Assembly: GCA_033439685.1 (NCBI GenBank)
Contig: JAUEDM010000007.1
Coordinates: 2,594,501-2,658,500 of the forward strand
From: Apodospora peruviana
Taxonomy: Eukaryota; Ascomycota; Sordariomycetes; Sordariales; Lasiosphaeriaceae
Length of the DNA: 64,000 nucleotides
Reading direction: 5' to 3'
The position numbers were made by a program, and so were the translations under genes. A model generated the notes under the pieces. That model ran no database searches and was not told the origin of the DNA. It saw nothing but the letters and a program-made list of their open reading frames with translations. Of this stretch, positions 1 to 10,680 are shown piece by piece (position 1 is the stretch's first letter; each line of letters opens with the position of its first letter).

Positions 1-780
1 AAACAACAACCCAAAATCTCGTCTGCACCGATCCCGGGAGAGGGCTCTCTGTTGGATTTCTATGATCTATCCAAGCCACTGGACACATTCACGCTCCTCG
101 ACGCGCCAGAGAGCCCACCATCGTCGTCGGATGACGACTCAGAGTCGTGCTCCGAGTCCTCGCCCGACCGCTCCCCAAGCCGCAGTCTCCTTACCCTCGA
201 CAGCATCACCACCAATACCACCCCTACGAAATCAAGCTGGCGTCTGTACAAGTCGTCTGAAACCACCCCGCCGCACCTAAGAGCCTTCCGCAGACCAAGA
301 TCCACTACTACTCGCCCACAACAGCTCCAAGTCCAACCACCAAAGCTCTTGACCTCATCCTCACCACAACTCCTCGAACGAGACTTGACCGCTGATGCCT
401 ACTACGATGGCTTCCTCCTCCCATCGCCACTATCGCCCTGCATGAGGAATTTTCCGTCTGCACCGCAGAACTCGCCTTGCTCTCCTCTCTTTGCCAACAA
501 CACAACTCTTATTAGCAAGAAGACAGAAGAAAAGGAGGAGAAGGAACCCATTATTGTTACCGCGACATGCAGGCGAACACCGTATTACCCGCCCAACGCG
601 TCGCAGACCGAAGACCGCTCGCGCGTCTACATGAACAGGGGCCCGCACTACATCGCCAACTGGACGCCGCTGTCTAGTCTGCCGATTGATGCACAGAGGA
701 GGATCGAGCGGAGCATGGTCAAGTTTACTGCGCCTGAAGTGCCTGAGGATAAGAGGGATTCTCATTCCGAGTTGTTGTAA
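1..780 (+). CDS. 3' part of a low-complexity fungal protein (cut by window edge)
   Basis: The reading frame is open from the first base of the window to the TAA at 778-780, and no ATG precedes residue LDFYDLSKP, so the gene begins to the left. About 259 codons are visible. The protein is rich in Ser, Pro and Asp, with an acidic serine run (SSSDDDSESCSESSPDRS), Thr/Pro/Gln stretches, and a more ordered C-terminal block (RVYMNRGPHYIANWTPL) ending in SHSELL. The last part looks conserved; the rest looks disordered. I do not recognise the family and assign no function. It could be a nuclear or cell-wall-signalling regulator by composition only, which is weak. Confidence 0.6.
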   Translation, partial: KQQPKISSAPIPGEGSLLDFYDLSKPLDTFTLLDAPESPPSSSDDDSESCSESSPDRSPSRSLLTLDSITTNTTPTKSSWRLYKSSETTPPHLRAFRRPRSTTTRPQQLQVQPPKLLTSSSPQLLERDLTADAYYDGFLLPSPLSPCMRNFPSAPQNSPCSPLFANNTTLISKKTEEKEEKEPIIVTATCRRTPYYPPNASQTEDRSRVYMNRGPHYIANWTPLSSLPIDAQRRIERSMVKFTAPEVPEDKRDSHSELL

Positions 781-2629
781 TTCTTCTTTGGGTTTATGAG
801 ATTAAGTGTTTTGTACTGAATGGACGCATTTGGATGTATTGTATATGGAGTTGGGTTTTGCGTAGGGCATGGAAGGAGGTGATTTGGGTCTTTCTTCTTT
901 TCTTTTCTTTCATCTTAGTTTTTTCTTCTTTGGGTGGTTGCATTCGGATACCATATTTGAAATTACGGCGAACTGGCATTAGTGTTTAAGGAGAGGATTC
1001 GACGTTTCTAATGCTCTTATTGGAAGGCTGTTAGGGCCGAGATATCCGTGTACAGATAGTATAGTTATCAGAAGTAGTATATATACCGAAGCATTTCGGT
1101 TCATGATTTCGAAACCCTGAAAATCGGTATGTCTTTCCGTGGCCTCGATACTGGCCAGACGGGAGTACTACGCAGAGACTCGGTATATTGGTGTTTCCTC
1201 AAAGTTGATATCAGTCTCAACGGAAAGAGAAGTGTGAGCGAGTAAACTCGGTCTCCGAGACATCGAACTTTTCCTGATCAGGTCCATTGCAAGGCCACTA
1301 CAATCTCAACACGCAAACACCGAAACAGCAGTTGAGGGATCACCCCGGATTCATCATGCAACAAAGCCGGCAAATACCGTTAATCGGGCTCGGTACTACT
1401 ATCTACAGCGACTATACCTAAAACGCCGGAAAGCTTATCGATCCTGGTAAGGACCTGAGTACATACGGGCCGTGACAGTGGGTCGTGCAACCAACTGATG
1501 CTGTTAGTGTGGGCCTCTCCCACGTGGCAGACAACCGGATCTGAGTGGTTCGGATCGTGAAACTTGATCTCACATGTTCCTGTTGCCTGGCAAAGCCGGT
1601 AGTAGTGATTTGTTATCTGCTTCCTTCTGTGCATATGCGGGCATTATGCCGATGTAGATCGATCTTGACGCACGTCATGAACGGGATCTACACGGACCGT
1701 TGTGGTGGGCTGCCTTCGTCGGCGATAGGATATCCATCTCGTTTACCGATTGCAGAAAAGGAAAACATGCCGAAATACCTTTTATACTCAGAACAGGCCT
1801 CAGTTCATTCTGGAACAAGCTCTGCGTAGACCTTTCGCAAGTTTGGTACAGCGGTCTATGAAACGCTCTCCTTGTTGGCTTACTACCGACTTCCAAAGAC
1901 ACATGGGAGCACAATATTCACCGGTTTAGGTCCACAGCAATGATACACAGCAATGATACAGAATAAGGCGCCCTAGGTACTCATGTTAGCCAGTCCTAGG
2001 CGGGAATATGTCGTGCCGTGCCGCACAAGGACTGACCGGAACCCGGCCCCGGGCCGCCCATCTCGGCCGCCGAGTTATGTTGTCACCACCCGCCGCAGAC
2101 AGCGTGAAACGGGTAATCAGCAATCAAGGACTTGCCCAGGCCCCCGTCACCGGCCATCATCTTCTTAAAACTTTATCCAAGGCATTTCTCTGATTCTTTT
2201 GCTGCACCGAAGCACCTCCTCAAGAGCGTAATGGTGCTTTGCCACCGCCATGCATCCGCAGAACTCGCCACAGGAAACTGGCAGTTGGCCGTCGTACAAG
2301 CCATACTCCAGACAGTCGACAGACACAGAATGACTCTTGTTGCAGAAAGAAACATGGAATGGGTGACTCTGGACCGCGAGATCTGAGTGAGGCGGGTTTC
2401 GTGCCGCGAGGGAGAGAAACATATAAGGTGCGAGGTATCATTATCTCGTGGTGTTGGTTCTAGCCTGGCACGCTGATCACTCTCCTCTCCTCCCTCCCCT
2501 CGTTCCGATCCTGGGAGATTTGGATCGTCGGTAATCCAGTGACAAGCCACAGTCGGAGACTATCCTGTCACGTATCACCAGCCCGTATCTGCCACTCGCC
2601 CCCTTTCTTCGCCCTACAGTTCATCCGCG
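781..2629. other. Intergenic, no supported gene
   Basis: About 1.8 kb between two plus-strand genes. Small overlapping frames occur on both strands at 1380-1914 and 2170-2550, but none has an ordered protein composition or recognisable motif. A CT-rich stretch just before 2630 would fit a 5' untranslated leader of the next gene. Confidence 0.4.
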
Positions 2630-3322
2630 ATGAACCCATCACAATACATCCCGTACACGGCGTACACCGCCAGCCCTTACCCGCCCCGGTTCGGTGCCCC
2701 GGGATACCAAAACATCCCCGCCATGGCGGCCGCACAGGGCACACCGGTGGCATACCCTCCCCCAGCCTTCGCCGGCGGGTACCCTCCCAACCAGCAAAAG
2801 CCTCAACAGCAATATGTCCACCCTCAACAGCTCCAAATATCGCCAAGCTCACCGTGGCAGTACGGCTACGCACCCGTGGCCGGCCAGGTAGAAGACATCG
2901 TGTCGCCCGGATCCAGCGCCGGCGGCATGCAGACGACCCCAACACCCGTCCACGCCCATCCATCCCGCGGCATGCCCATGGGAGCGACGCATCCGTCGTC
3001 CATGCCGCAAGTGCAAGACGTCTTTGCGCCGAGACAGTCCGCCCACAGCCCCTACGGACAGGTACAGATGCCGACGCAGATGCCGAATGGAAACTCGAGG
3101 ATGGTGGGCGCGTATCCGCCTCTCCAGGCGCCGACGCCGCCTATTATCGCGATGCCACAGAGGCCGATGGATACCGTGGCTCAACTCATGATAAATGCTG
3201 GGTTTCCACCGCCACGGGCAGGAGGAGGGCAACAGGTCATGATGGGTGCGGATTCGGGTGGGATGGGTCATCTTCAACAAGGAGAGGGTGGAGGGTATAA
3301 CAACTTTAGTTTGTCACCTTGA
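2630..3322 (+). CDS. Pro/Gln/Met-rich hypothetical protein
   Basis: An uninterrupted 230-codon frame starts with ATG in the context GCGATGAACC and ends TGA. Composition is dominated by Pro, Gln, Tyr, Ala and Met, with repeated YPP/PPAF and QQ clusters (NQQKPQQQYVHPQQLQ). The C-terminus is Gly-rich. No signal peptide, membrane segment or catalytic motif is visible. Such sequences are usually intrinsically disordered and occur in fungal RNA-binding or transcription-associated proteins, but nothing here shows that. The GC-rich third positions and clean frame support coding. An antisense frame of similar length exists but has no better case. Confidence 0.55.
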   Translation: MNPSQYIPYTAYTASPYPPRFGAPGYQNIPAMAAAQGTPVAYPPPAFAGGYPPNQQKPQQQYVHPQQLQISPSSPWQYGYAPVAGQVEDIVSPGSSAGGMQTTPTPVHAHPSRGMPMGATHPSSMPQVQDVFAPRQSAHSPYGQVQMPTQMPNGNSRMVGAYPPLQAPTPPIIAMPQRPMDTVAQLMINAGFPPPRAGGGQQVMMGADSGGMGHLQQGEGGGYNNFSLSP

Positions 3323-3564
3323 TTTGTGGCCCGTTTCAATCCATTCCTCCGTCACAGAGCAAGCCTTTTGACAGACTAGAGGCTGAAAGGTCGTCGTCAG
3401 GTGTCCCGGACGGGGACTGGGACACAAACTGTCTATGGTAGATGGGAACCTCAAGAGGATCTACGCTCCGTAATCTTCCTCAAATTAATTAGCAATTTTG
3501 AGATGCCCATTTCTTGTCTTTTGACGGCATTGCCTTTGTATATAGCCAGTCGTTGGACCCGAAA

Positions 3565-4122
3565 TTAAACTTCTTTTATGAAAAGCAGGTGTACCTTATG
3601 GCTGATGATCTCAGCAACCTGGTGATAACCGCCGTCATAATCCGTCCCGAAACACTGCGTTCGTTCGACCTTGAGCTTCCATCCTCTGTGCCACTGCAAG
3701 GACCGCAGTGCTAGCCACCAAGAAACACCACCGCAGACCGGAGCCAGCCAGCCGATGAGGGGCAGGACCCAGTAGGGCATCCAATCGCCATTCCGAATCC
3801 AAGTTGGCGGGCTGAAGGCCGCGATGGAAACCAAGAAACGCCCCAAACAGTCGACGAGGGCCAGAAAGGGGTCAATAAAAGGTGTCCACCGCACCGCATA
3901 ACGCCAAATGGTATGTTCCCTAGGGACACGCAAAGGTCCCAAGAAAACATGTAGTTGAAGCTTCCAGAGCCTGGAAATCGCTTTCAGGTACGCTAGCCCG
4001 ACGACGCCGAGAAGGCCGAGTACACCGGTAATCAATCTAGTATGGAGGTTTGCAAGAAATGTGCATGAAGCTGATGGCCAGCGACAAACCAGGTCAGAAT
4101 GGGGACACCAGAGCTATTGATC
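3565..4122 (-). CDS. Hydrophobic multi-span segment, probably 3' exon of the neighbouring GDSG gene
   Basis: The minus-strand frame, open from about 4122 to a stop at 3565, encodes three or four hydrophobic stretches (GVLGLLGVVGLAYLK; DPFLALVDCLGRFLVSIAAF; VLPLIGWLAPVCGGVSWWLAL) typical of membrane spans, followed by a short basic tail. It lies 0.36 kb downstream of, and on the same strand as, the GDSG-motif gene, whose second coding exon runs into a plausible GT donor at 4483. An AG acceptor directly before 4122 would keep phase, but I could not confirm the join or exclude small exons in 4123-4483. It may instead be a separate small membrane protein. Confidence 0.4.
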
Positions 4123-4483
4123 CGGAAGAGGACATTGGCGGGCTGCACGAAGATTCCGGATCCGATAGTGCCTGGCGGTTCAATATGAAGCACACGATGC
4201 TGAACCGCCCGGGGAGGTGTGTGATCTGTGGCGCCGTCTCAACCCGCTGCAGCGAGATAGGATGTCAGCAGGTTTGTTTCCCCCCGGTCACTTCATATCC
4301 GAAAATTACCAATCAAGAGATAAACACGTAGCTCGTGGTTTTCTGACAAGCTTTCGATGCGCTGCTGGAGCTCTGTGGGTCTAGATTTGATCAGTATTTG
4401 ACTTTTCCCGAGCCTTGGCTCTGGTAGCCTTTTCCCTCCTTTCTTTTCACAGCACAGCACAGCATAGCAATGCACAGCATTAC

Positions 4484-7144
4484 TGAATTCCTGCCAGTTT
4501 CCTCCTCCCCAGTCCTGGGGAAATTTTCGGCAGGAAGCTCAGCTACTACGTCATTCATCCTTGGTATCTCGGACGCAAATAAACCGCCAGACTTCCCAGC
4601 AGCATTTGCACCCGCTCCAGAACGTGAACCGTGGCTGGTTAAGGGTGCTGGAGTTGACCCGAGAATTTCGGAAGGTTTCTTGGGCTGTATCTCCATCTCT
4701 GGCTCTGTCTGAGAGACTTTCAATGTAAATCCTGGTAATACCTCCGGAGCATCACTGCCTGAAACATAGACCAGGGTCGTTGAAATGGCTTCAAGCCTTC
4801 TGCGTAGTGTTTCGAGAAAGTGTCGTTCGATTTCACTTCGTTCTTGCCACAGGCCCTGCCCCTCTACCACGTAGTTCTGGAGGCCACCCCCGAACTCACA
4901 TACCAAGTCAAGAATCGGGTCGATGGGACGTCGCTGTAACAGGTGCCTCCGGTAGGTGTGGGACAGGGCGCTTTGAAAATTTCTCAGGGGGGGCTGAGAA
5001 CTGTCCATGGCCGATTCATGTTCTTCCGACATGGCTCGGCGCGCGTAAGCCCGTGCTAGCGCTTTGTCGGTAGGAAACAAGCTTTTTGCAAGTCCAAGGA
5101 GCAAAATAAATGGCTGGGCTATTTCAACCTCGGCGTCTAGAGCCAAATTCAATGCTCGTCGTATTTGCTCAGCTTGTTCAGCAAAGGATACCATGTATGC
5201 CCGGCCTTCTGAGATGGCGACGATAGAACCCAACACTGTATGTAGGTCCTCCGCATGAAGAACCCAGGATCCAGAGTCGCCTTTCCGCAGCTCTGCTCAT
5301 ATAAGTATCTATCGATTAGACTCTTGCGTGCCTGAAGGACATGTTGAGGATTGCTTACTCAAAGGCTGGCGCTCATCCAACTCTATTGTGCAGACTCCCA
5401 CGCCATGTCCCTTTGACATGATGTATGAAGGGCTCTTGATCAGATTTCCTTTGATTATTCTCCCACCTCCACCATTTATATTGACTGCAGTGACAACATC
5501 AGAAAGCATTGTCGGTGAGTAGGCCCAGCACCTATAGATATACCGATATCCAGGATATCCTGTATACCAATATCCTGGGCTAATGCGCGACAGACAGTTT
5601 GGCAGGCGAAATTCCTCTGGTACCGTGAGGAGTCGCCAGTGTGTATTGTCTCCTTCCGCTCCAACTATGCTGACAGCATCTAGCAAAGGGATTCGAAGAT
5701 GCTCTTTTGGGCCTGATGCCTGATCGCCTTCGGCTTGCACCTCGACGTCTCCAAACACCAGAGCCGGCTCAACCTTCTCGTCAAAATCATCTTCGACCAC
5801 CGTATCAACCGAAGATACGGATGCCCCCTGATCGCCTAACCCTTGCTCTCCAGCCTGTGTTGTGATACCTCGACGACTCTCAGGCTGGATGTGATCAGAC
5901 CCCGTCATAACATAGTAATCGCCGGCAACCTGGATCAAACCCCCAACAGTCGACTCCCACACAGATCCGTTACTCTCGGTGCGGATCACGCTACCACACA
6001 GCGTGTCAAGCTCTTCAGAGGCCCACACAAGATGCATGCCCTCCGAGACGCCCTCCGAGACGCCCTCCGAGACGCCCTCCCGAGCGGCGAACTCTACGAC
6101 GCTCCTGTCGTAGCATAGCTTAAGTGGCGCATAGTGTCGCTGTATTTCTCTCTGCGAGACCGCCAGATGGAATCTCTTGATCTCGTAGTCGGTGACCAAG
6201 CCAGTGATGTAGATGTATGTCCCGAGTGGCTTGGGGGGTGTTCCATTGTCACTGACCGCAGCCAGGTTGAGTGAAGCCATCGGTAGGAGTTCACCCTCGA
6301 ACATGTGTTCCCAGTACTGCTCGTAAAGACCCATGAAGCGGCGAAGCTTCTCATGACTCTCAGGATCAAAGGTTGCGGTCAGGTCTGCCTTGAGGTGGAG
6401 CCTTGAGGCTAACTTCAGCGACAGCAGCCGTTCCATGCGACTCCTAGGCTGCTCGACATCCCTCATCCGCGTCCCTGTTGCCTGGACAGGGGAAGCACTG
6501 ATGGGCTCCTGGGCCGTCGGCGGAGCCTCCGCGGGCAAGATAGACTCAGTCGCTTCAGTTTGCAGGTTAGACGTACTGGGAAATGCAGCCAATGCTTGTC
6601 TATCCTCATCATGGGTTTTGTTTGCCGTGGCCGACGGGGGTGGCGTGGGCGACATAGAGTCGACTGTAGAGTCGACTGCTTGAGCTTGCGGATAGGACGA
6701 TGTATTCAACATCTGTGTTTGCTCCTCCCGGGCTGTCTCCGCTGTGGCCGACGTGGGTGGTGCGGGCAAGATAGGGTCGGCAACATGAGCTTGCGGGTAT
6801 GTTTTTACATTCAACACCTGTGTGTGGCCTTCAGAGGACGCCTGTGTCTCGAGTTCCGGCGGTCTTTCCACCACCTCAGCGCTCGTGCTAGCGGATACGG
6901 TCTGGTTCTGTCGGCTATTCTGCTCTGAAGTCGTAGTGTTGCTGATATCGTTGTATATCCCACTTGTATGGGCAGCCACTGTCGTTGTCTTTTCTTCCGC
7001 CTGCGTGAGTGTCTCGCGAGGACCGCGGATGGCCTTTCGAGAGCGCTCCCAAGCCTTGACGACGGAGCGCTCCCACAAGGATAGCCGGGGGACGTCCAAC
7101 CCGATGCCCGGGGAGCTAGGGAATGAACGATACTGCAACGCCAT
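4484..7144 (-). CDS. Fungus-specific protein with serine-protease-like GDSGSWV motif
   Basis: Exons: 5359-7144 and 4484-5292, joined over a 66-bp GT-AG intron at 5293-5358. The join restores KLRKGDSGSWVLH and a continuous frame (2,595 nt so far). The start at 7144 (MALQYRSFPSSPG) is preferred over an in-frame ATG at 7222. The N-terminal third is disordered, with repeated Pro/Ala/Thr/Glu blocks. A globular middle ends at a 14-residue Gly-rich region. GDSGSWV followed by a hydrophobic strand is the nucleophile-serine signature of trypsin-fold domains, which occur degenerate in many Pezizomycotina proteins. I did not locate a convincing His/Asp pair, so protease activity is not claimed. It includes a threefold repeat GVSE near 6050. 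The 3' end probably continues into the membrane segment at 3565-4122. It is divergent from the gene at 7602. Confidence 0.6.
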
Positions 7145-7601
7145 GCTGATCGAATTGGGCACAAAGCCACTCAGAATAACAGTTCCAGAGCTTGAAATCG
7201 TCCGTATGAGAGCAACAAACATATCAACCTGCTATAGCCTCTGGAGTGTGGGCTACCGGTGTCGTGTGTTGCGCGATCATCGCGCACTTCAGTCTCTTGC
7301 ACGTCTAATCATGATTGAGGAAGTTGAAAGCACGCGACGTGCGTCCGTGATCTGGCCGAATTTTCAGAGCTGAATATGCCGAAACACGCTGGCAGTCGGC
7401 GGGTGTGGCTTGCCATGCTTCGCAGTTTGACGAAACGCGATTGGTGTAAATACTTGCTGAGGCATTTTTGAAAATACCGAGCTGGAATCTTTGGTTTGGG
7501 GGCCGCTGATCGCGGCTCATGGAGAAACACAGGCAAGAAACAAGGCTCTCATATTCCAACTCACATTTCAACATCAAGACCATCGATACACTTGTTCAGC
7601 C

Positions 7602-8919
7602 ATGAACCGTAGTCGCACCCAAACGGCCATCACCAACGACTTCAAGTTGCGCATCGAGAACTCAATATGGGGAACCGGTGCTACCAGCAGGAGTAGCTCA
7701 CAACTCGACTGGTTCTTCAAATACTGCCACCATGAGATGGGGCAGGCCGGTGTCATGCCAGAAATGCGAGTCGAACAGCTCGATGCCGTGTTGACTGCGC
7801 TTGGCATACTCAAGTCCGATCACAATAAGCCGAAACGGGAGCTGTGTTCGCTGCTTTCGAATCCCTTAGTTGTGGACCTGAGCGTCAGGTTGATGTTGGC
7901 CACAGGCTGTCGAGCCCAGGCGACCATTGGCGGCGATATATTCAGACCGCGGTGGAAGGACCACGAGAGTCTCGTTCAGTACATCATCCGGGTGTATCCT
8001 CAACATGACGGGATATCCGAGTCCGCGGCAGGGCGAGGTGGCCAGCCAATATCACTCCGCAAACTCAGCGCCGACTACCTGAGAGCCTACGCGGATATCA
8101 ACATCCGCTGGACGGAACATCTGACTGATCATCTGCTTCTCAAGAAGGGACCCCGGTGGAAAAACCTGTACCTGTTTAAGCACCCTGCGTTCATACTGAA
8201 GTCGCTGCAGACTCTGGCAGATGCGGAGTTGGAGGACGAAGCGGACGAACCAGACCCCAAAATGGACGCAGCCGAAGTCTGCGCAGACTCCATCTCTCGG
8301 TACGCCCTCTCTTTCTCCTGTAACCAACAATCCCTGAAGTGGGCCTAGACCTTCTCCCTAGAGCTCTGACAAACTCCCTCGCTCGGTGGTGCCTGACTGC
8401 TAACATTTTTAAAGAGGTTGTCTCCCGCCCGCCCTCCTCCTCGAAACCCTACACACGTTCGAGATCCTCTTCCCTCCAGTCGGCGACATCCGCTCGCGCC
8501 GACTCCTAGCAAAAGAAGTTGCACTACATGAACTTGACCCAGCACTCCTCCAGACGCTGCAGTTTCAGTCCTCCGACCACGAGAGCCCGAGCGACGTCCA
8601 GCGGGCGACCGACATCCACAGCCTCTACCAGCGCTTTCCGTATTGGGCAGCCCGGCTGCATGAGTTGTGGGCCGAGGCCGACGACCCGGAGCCGACGAGC
8701 TACATCGGCAAGTATACGGAACGAAAAAAGTCGCCGCGCTTCATGTACTGGTGTGGGGTGTTGGGCATCATGGTGGCCATCATGTTTGGAATCGTGTCTA
8801 CCGTTCTTGGGTGCCTTCAGGTTTGGATCTCGTATTGCTCATGGGTGAATGATTCCTCTATTCGTGGGTGTGGGTTGAAGAAGGCGACTTGGAATGGGCC
8901 GGACGGTAGTGGGGGCTAA
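7602..8919 (+). CDS. Fungus-specific protein with C-terminal membrane anchor
   Basis: Exons 7602-8299 and 8415-8919 join over a 115-bp intron (donor CG/GTACGC, branch TGCTAAC, acceptor AAAG); together 1,203 nt, 400 aa plus stop. The join gives SISRGCLPPALLLETLHTFE, after which the frame runs cleanly to TAA. The protein is soluble and helical until a single strongly hydrophobic span near the C-terminus (YWCGVLGIMVAIMFGIVSTVLG). The layout, including CLPP...ETL..F.ILFPP and a final membrane span preceded by an ELW-rich helix, matches a large family of uncharacterised Pezizomycotina proteins often found near HET or NLR genes; that association is general knowledge, not seen here. It shares a 457-bp divergent spacer with the GDSG gene, so co-regulation is possible. 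Confidence 0.65.
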
Positions 8920-9642
8920 CCACTGACCGCCGAAACATACGACTTCAACCACTAACTAGTCCATACCATTCCAACCACTGTTGCACAAGCTGCCACCACT
9001 TTGTCTGCCTTGTATCCACCGACGCCCAGACTTGTGCATGTGCCTGTGCGGCCGTTAACTGCGTTGTGGCGGATTGAACCCGGCGTGTGCGTGTGTCGCG
9101 TGGCCGTCGCCGTCGTTGTAAATGGCAATAAACTAGAAAACCGTAAAAGGACTTGGTCAGCCAGGTTGTTCAGCTTGCTCGGCGGTTGTGGATGAATTAA
9201 CGGTTGGTGGATTGATGAAGTTGACATTTTTTAACTGGGAAGAGTTGGGCAGAGTTCTGTCGACGGTGATTGGAACTGAATCAACCAAGTTCTTTGTGGG
9301 CGGCAGGATGGCAGGGAGGCAGGAGCGACAGGTTGCTCTTTCCAGTTGCGAATAATAATTAGCTTCACCCATGCCAAGCCAAACCTCATTCTCAACGAGC
9401 CAATCAATGGCCCGCATTCCATTGTTTACCTGTGTGAATTCTTGACGGTTCAAATTTCGACAACTAATGGCATCTCTCGTCATCTCTCACCAAATGAACC
9501 TTGGAAGCTCTTCGGGCTGTTCCTTCAGGCATTACACAACGGGTCTGGCTGGCTACATCTACATTTGCAGACACCCCGCCAAGAACTAATGTCTCGTTCT
9601 CTATTGCGCAATGCTATGCTCGCTCGATATCTGAACAATCCC
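8920..9642. other. Intergenic between convergent genes
   Basis: Convergent 3' flanks. No frame with protein-like composition. An AATAAA-like AATAAACT at 9126-9133 may serve polyadenylation of the upstream gene. Confidence 0.35.
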
Positions 9643-10680
9643 TCATCGCCTAACACACACCACCACGCCGATCTGCAGCGGGTTGCAGTTCAGCCCCGGG
9701 TTGATCCCGTAGAATTGGTCCAATGTAAGCCCATTGTTCGTCGCAATGAGATAGCAGTAGTCGCCAGCCTTGACGGTGTAGGTCGACACGCAAGCAGGCG
9801 TGGTCGGCTTTGGCGGCGCCAGCGTCGTCACAAGCGTGGTGACCAGCGTCGGCGCCGCTGGTGTGGGCAGAGCACTGCTGGTCGTTCCTCGGCATGTTCC
9901 CGACACCGTCGTCTTGGCCCTCCCCGCCCAGGTCGCATACGAGGGATTCGCGGCAGCGTCGTTGAATCGTGCTGCGAAGATACCTTGGTCGCTGTGCTGC
10001 CTGACGCTCGCGGTGTTGGGACAGGCACCAGCGGTCGGAGCGGCCGTAGCATGGCACCAGCCCAGGACGAGGTAGCCGTCACTCGTGGCGGCTGCGCCGG
10101 TCTCGGTGCCCTGCTGCCACTTGAGGCAGTTTTGGCAGCGGTAGATGAGGGAGAAGTGCGTCGAGTTGATGGTCGAGCGGACTTGGGTCAGTTTCGCGTC
10201 GCCGGTGTAGAGCTTGGGCGGGCTGTAGTTCGTTGCCCAGCGGAACGAGGTGAGCACATTGCCTTGCTGGGGGTAGACCATCAGCAGCAGGTTGTCATTC
10301 ATGCCGCCGCCGAGAGAGATTCCGCACCACCCTGTTCCTGCGCATGTCTGGAAGGGTCAGCTTTGGGTGTATGAAGGGGGGAGGGGGGGGGGGGGGAAAG
10401 GGGGTGGACGACTTACGACAAGGCCAATGAACTCCGTGGCGTCGGTCTTGAGGGCATTCGTGGGGAGTGCCATGCCCAGCGTCATCTGGCTGCCGGCTGC
10501 CCACGTGTTGAAAACAATCCCAGATGCGGCGTCGGTGTATGTAGCCGGCTCATCTTGAGCGAAGCTGGTGTTGATCCCTAAGGAGTTTAGTACGTCTTTA
10601 TGTTGGGAGTGAAGAAGATGGATGAACTTACATGGCAGGAACGCCAGCAACGACCACTGGCACCCGAGGGAAGCTTTCAT
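9643..10680 (-). CDS. Secreted AA8 (CDH-type) cytochrome domain fused to LysM domain
   Basis: Exons 10632-10680, 10417-10577 and 9643-10347 (introns 54 and 69 bp, GT-AG) total 915 nt, 304 aa plus stop. The first intron splits the signal peptide, giving MKASLGCQWSLLAFLPW...SFA with cleavage expected before QDEPATYTD. Residues 26-205 match the haem b domain of cellobiose dehydrogenase (AA8): GIVFNTW, TDATEFIG, GTGWCGISLGGGM, SFRWATNY, RCQNCLKW, GYLVLGW, VRQHSDQGIF. Met86 (GGGM) and His188 (RQH) sit where the two axial haem ligands lie in CDH. A Thr/Pro/Ala linker (222-255) leads to a LysM (256-302) with the fungal C..TYTVKAGDYCY...N pattern. AA8 passes electrons to lytic polysaccharide monooxygenases; LysM binds chitin or related glycans. 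No dehydrogenase or CBM1 is present. The 3'-most intron contains a long C/G run. Confidence 0.9.

Noticed and set aside
9346..10374. Plus-strand 342-codon frame
   Set aside because: Antisense to the AA8-LysM gene, whose motifs, signal peptide and splice phases all agree on the minus strand.
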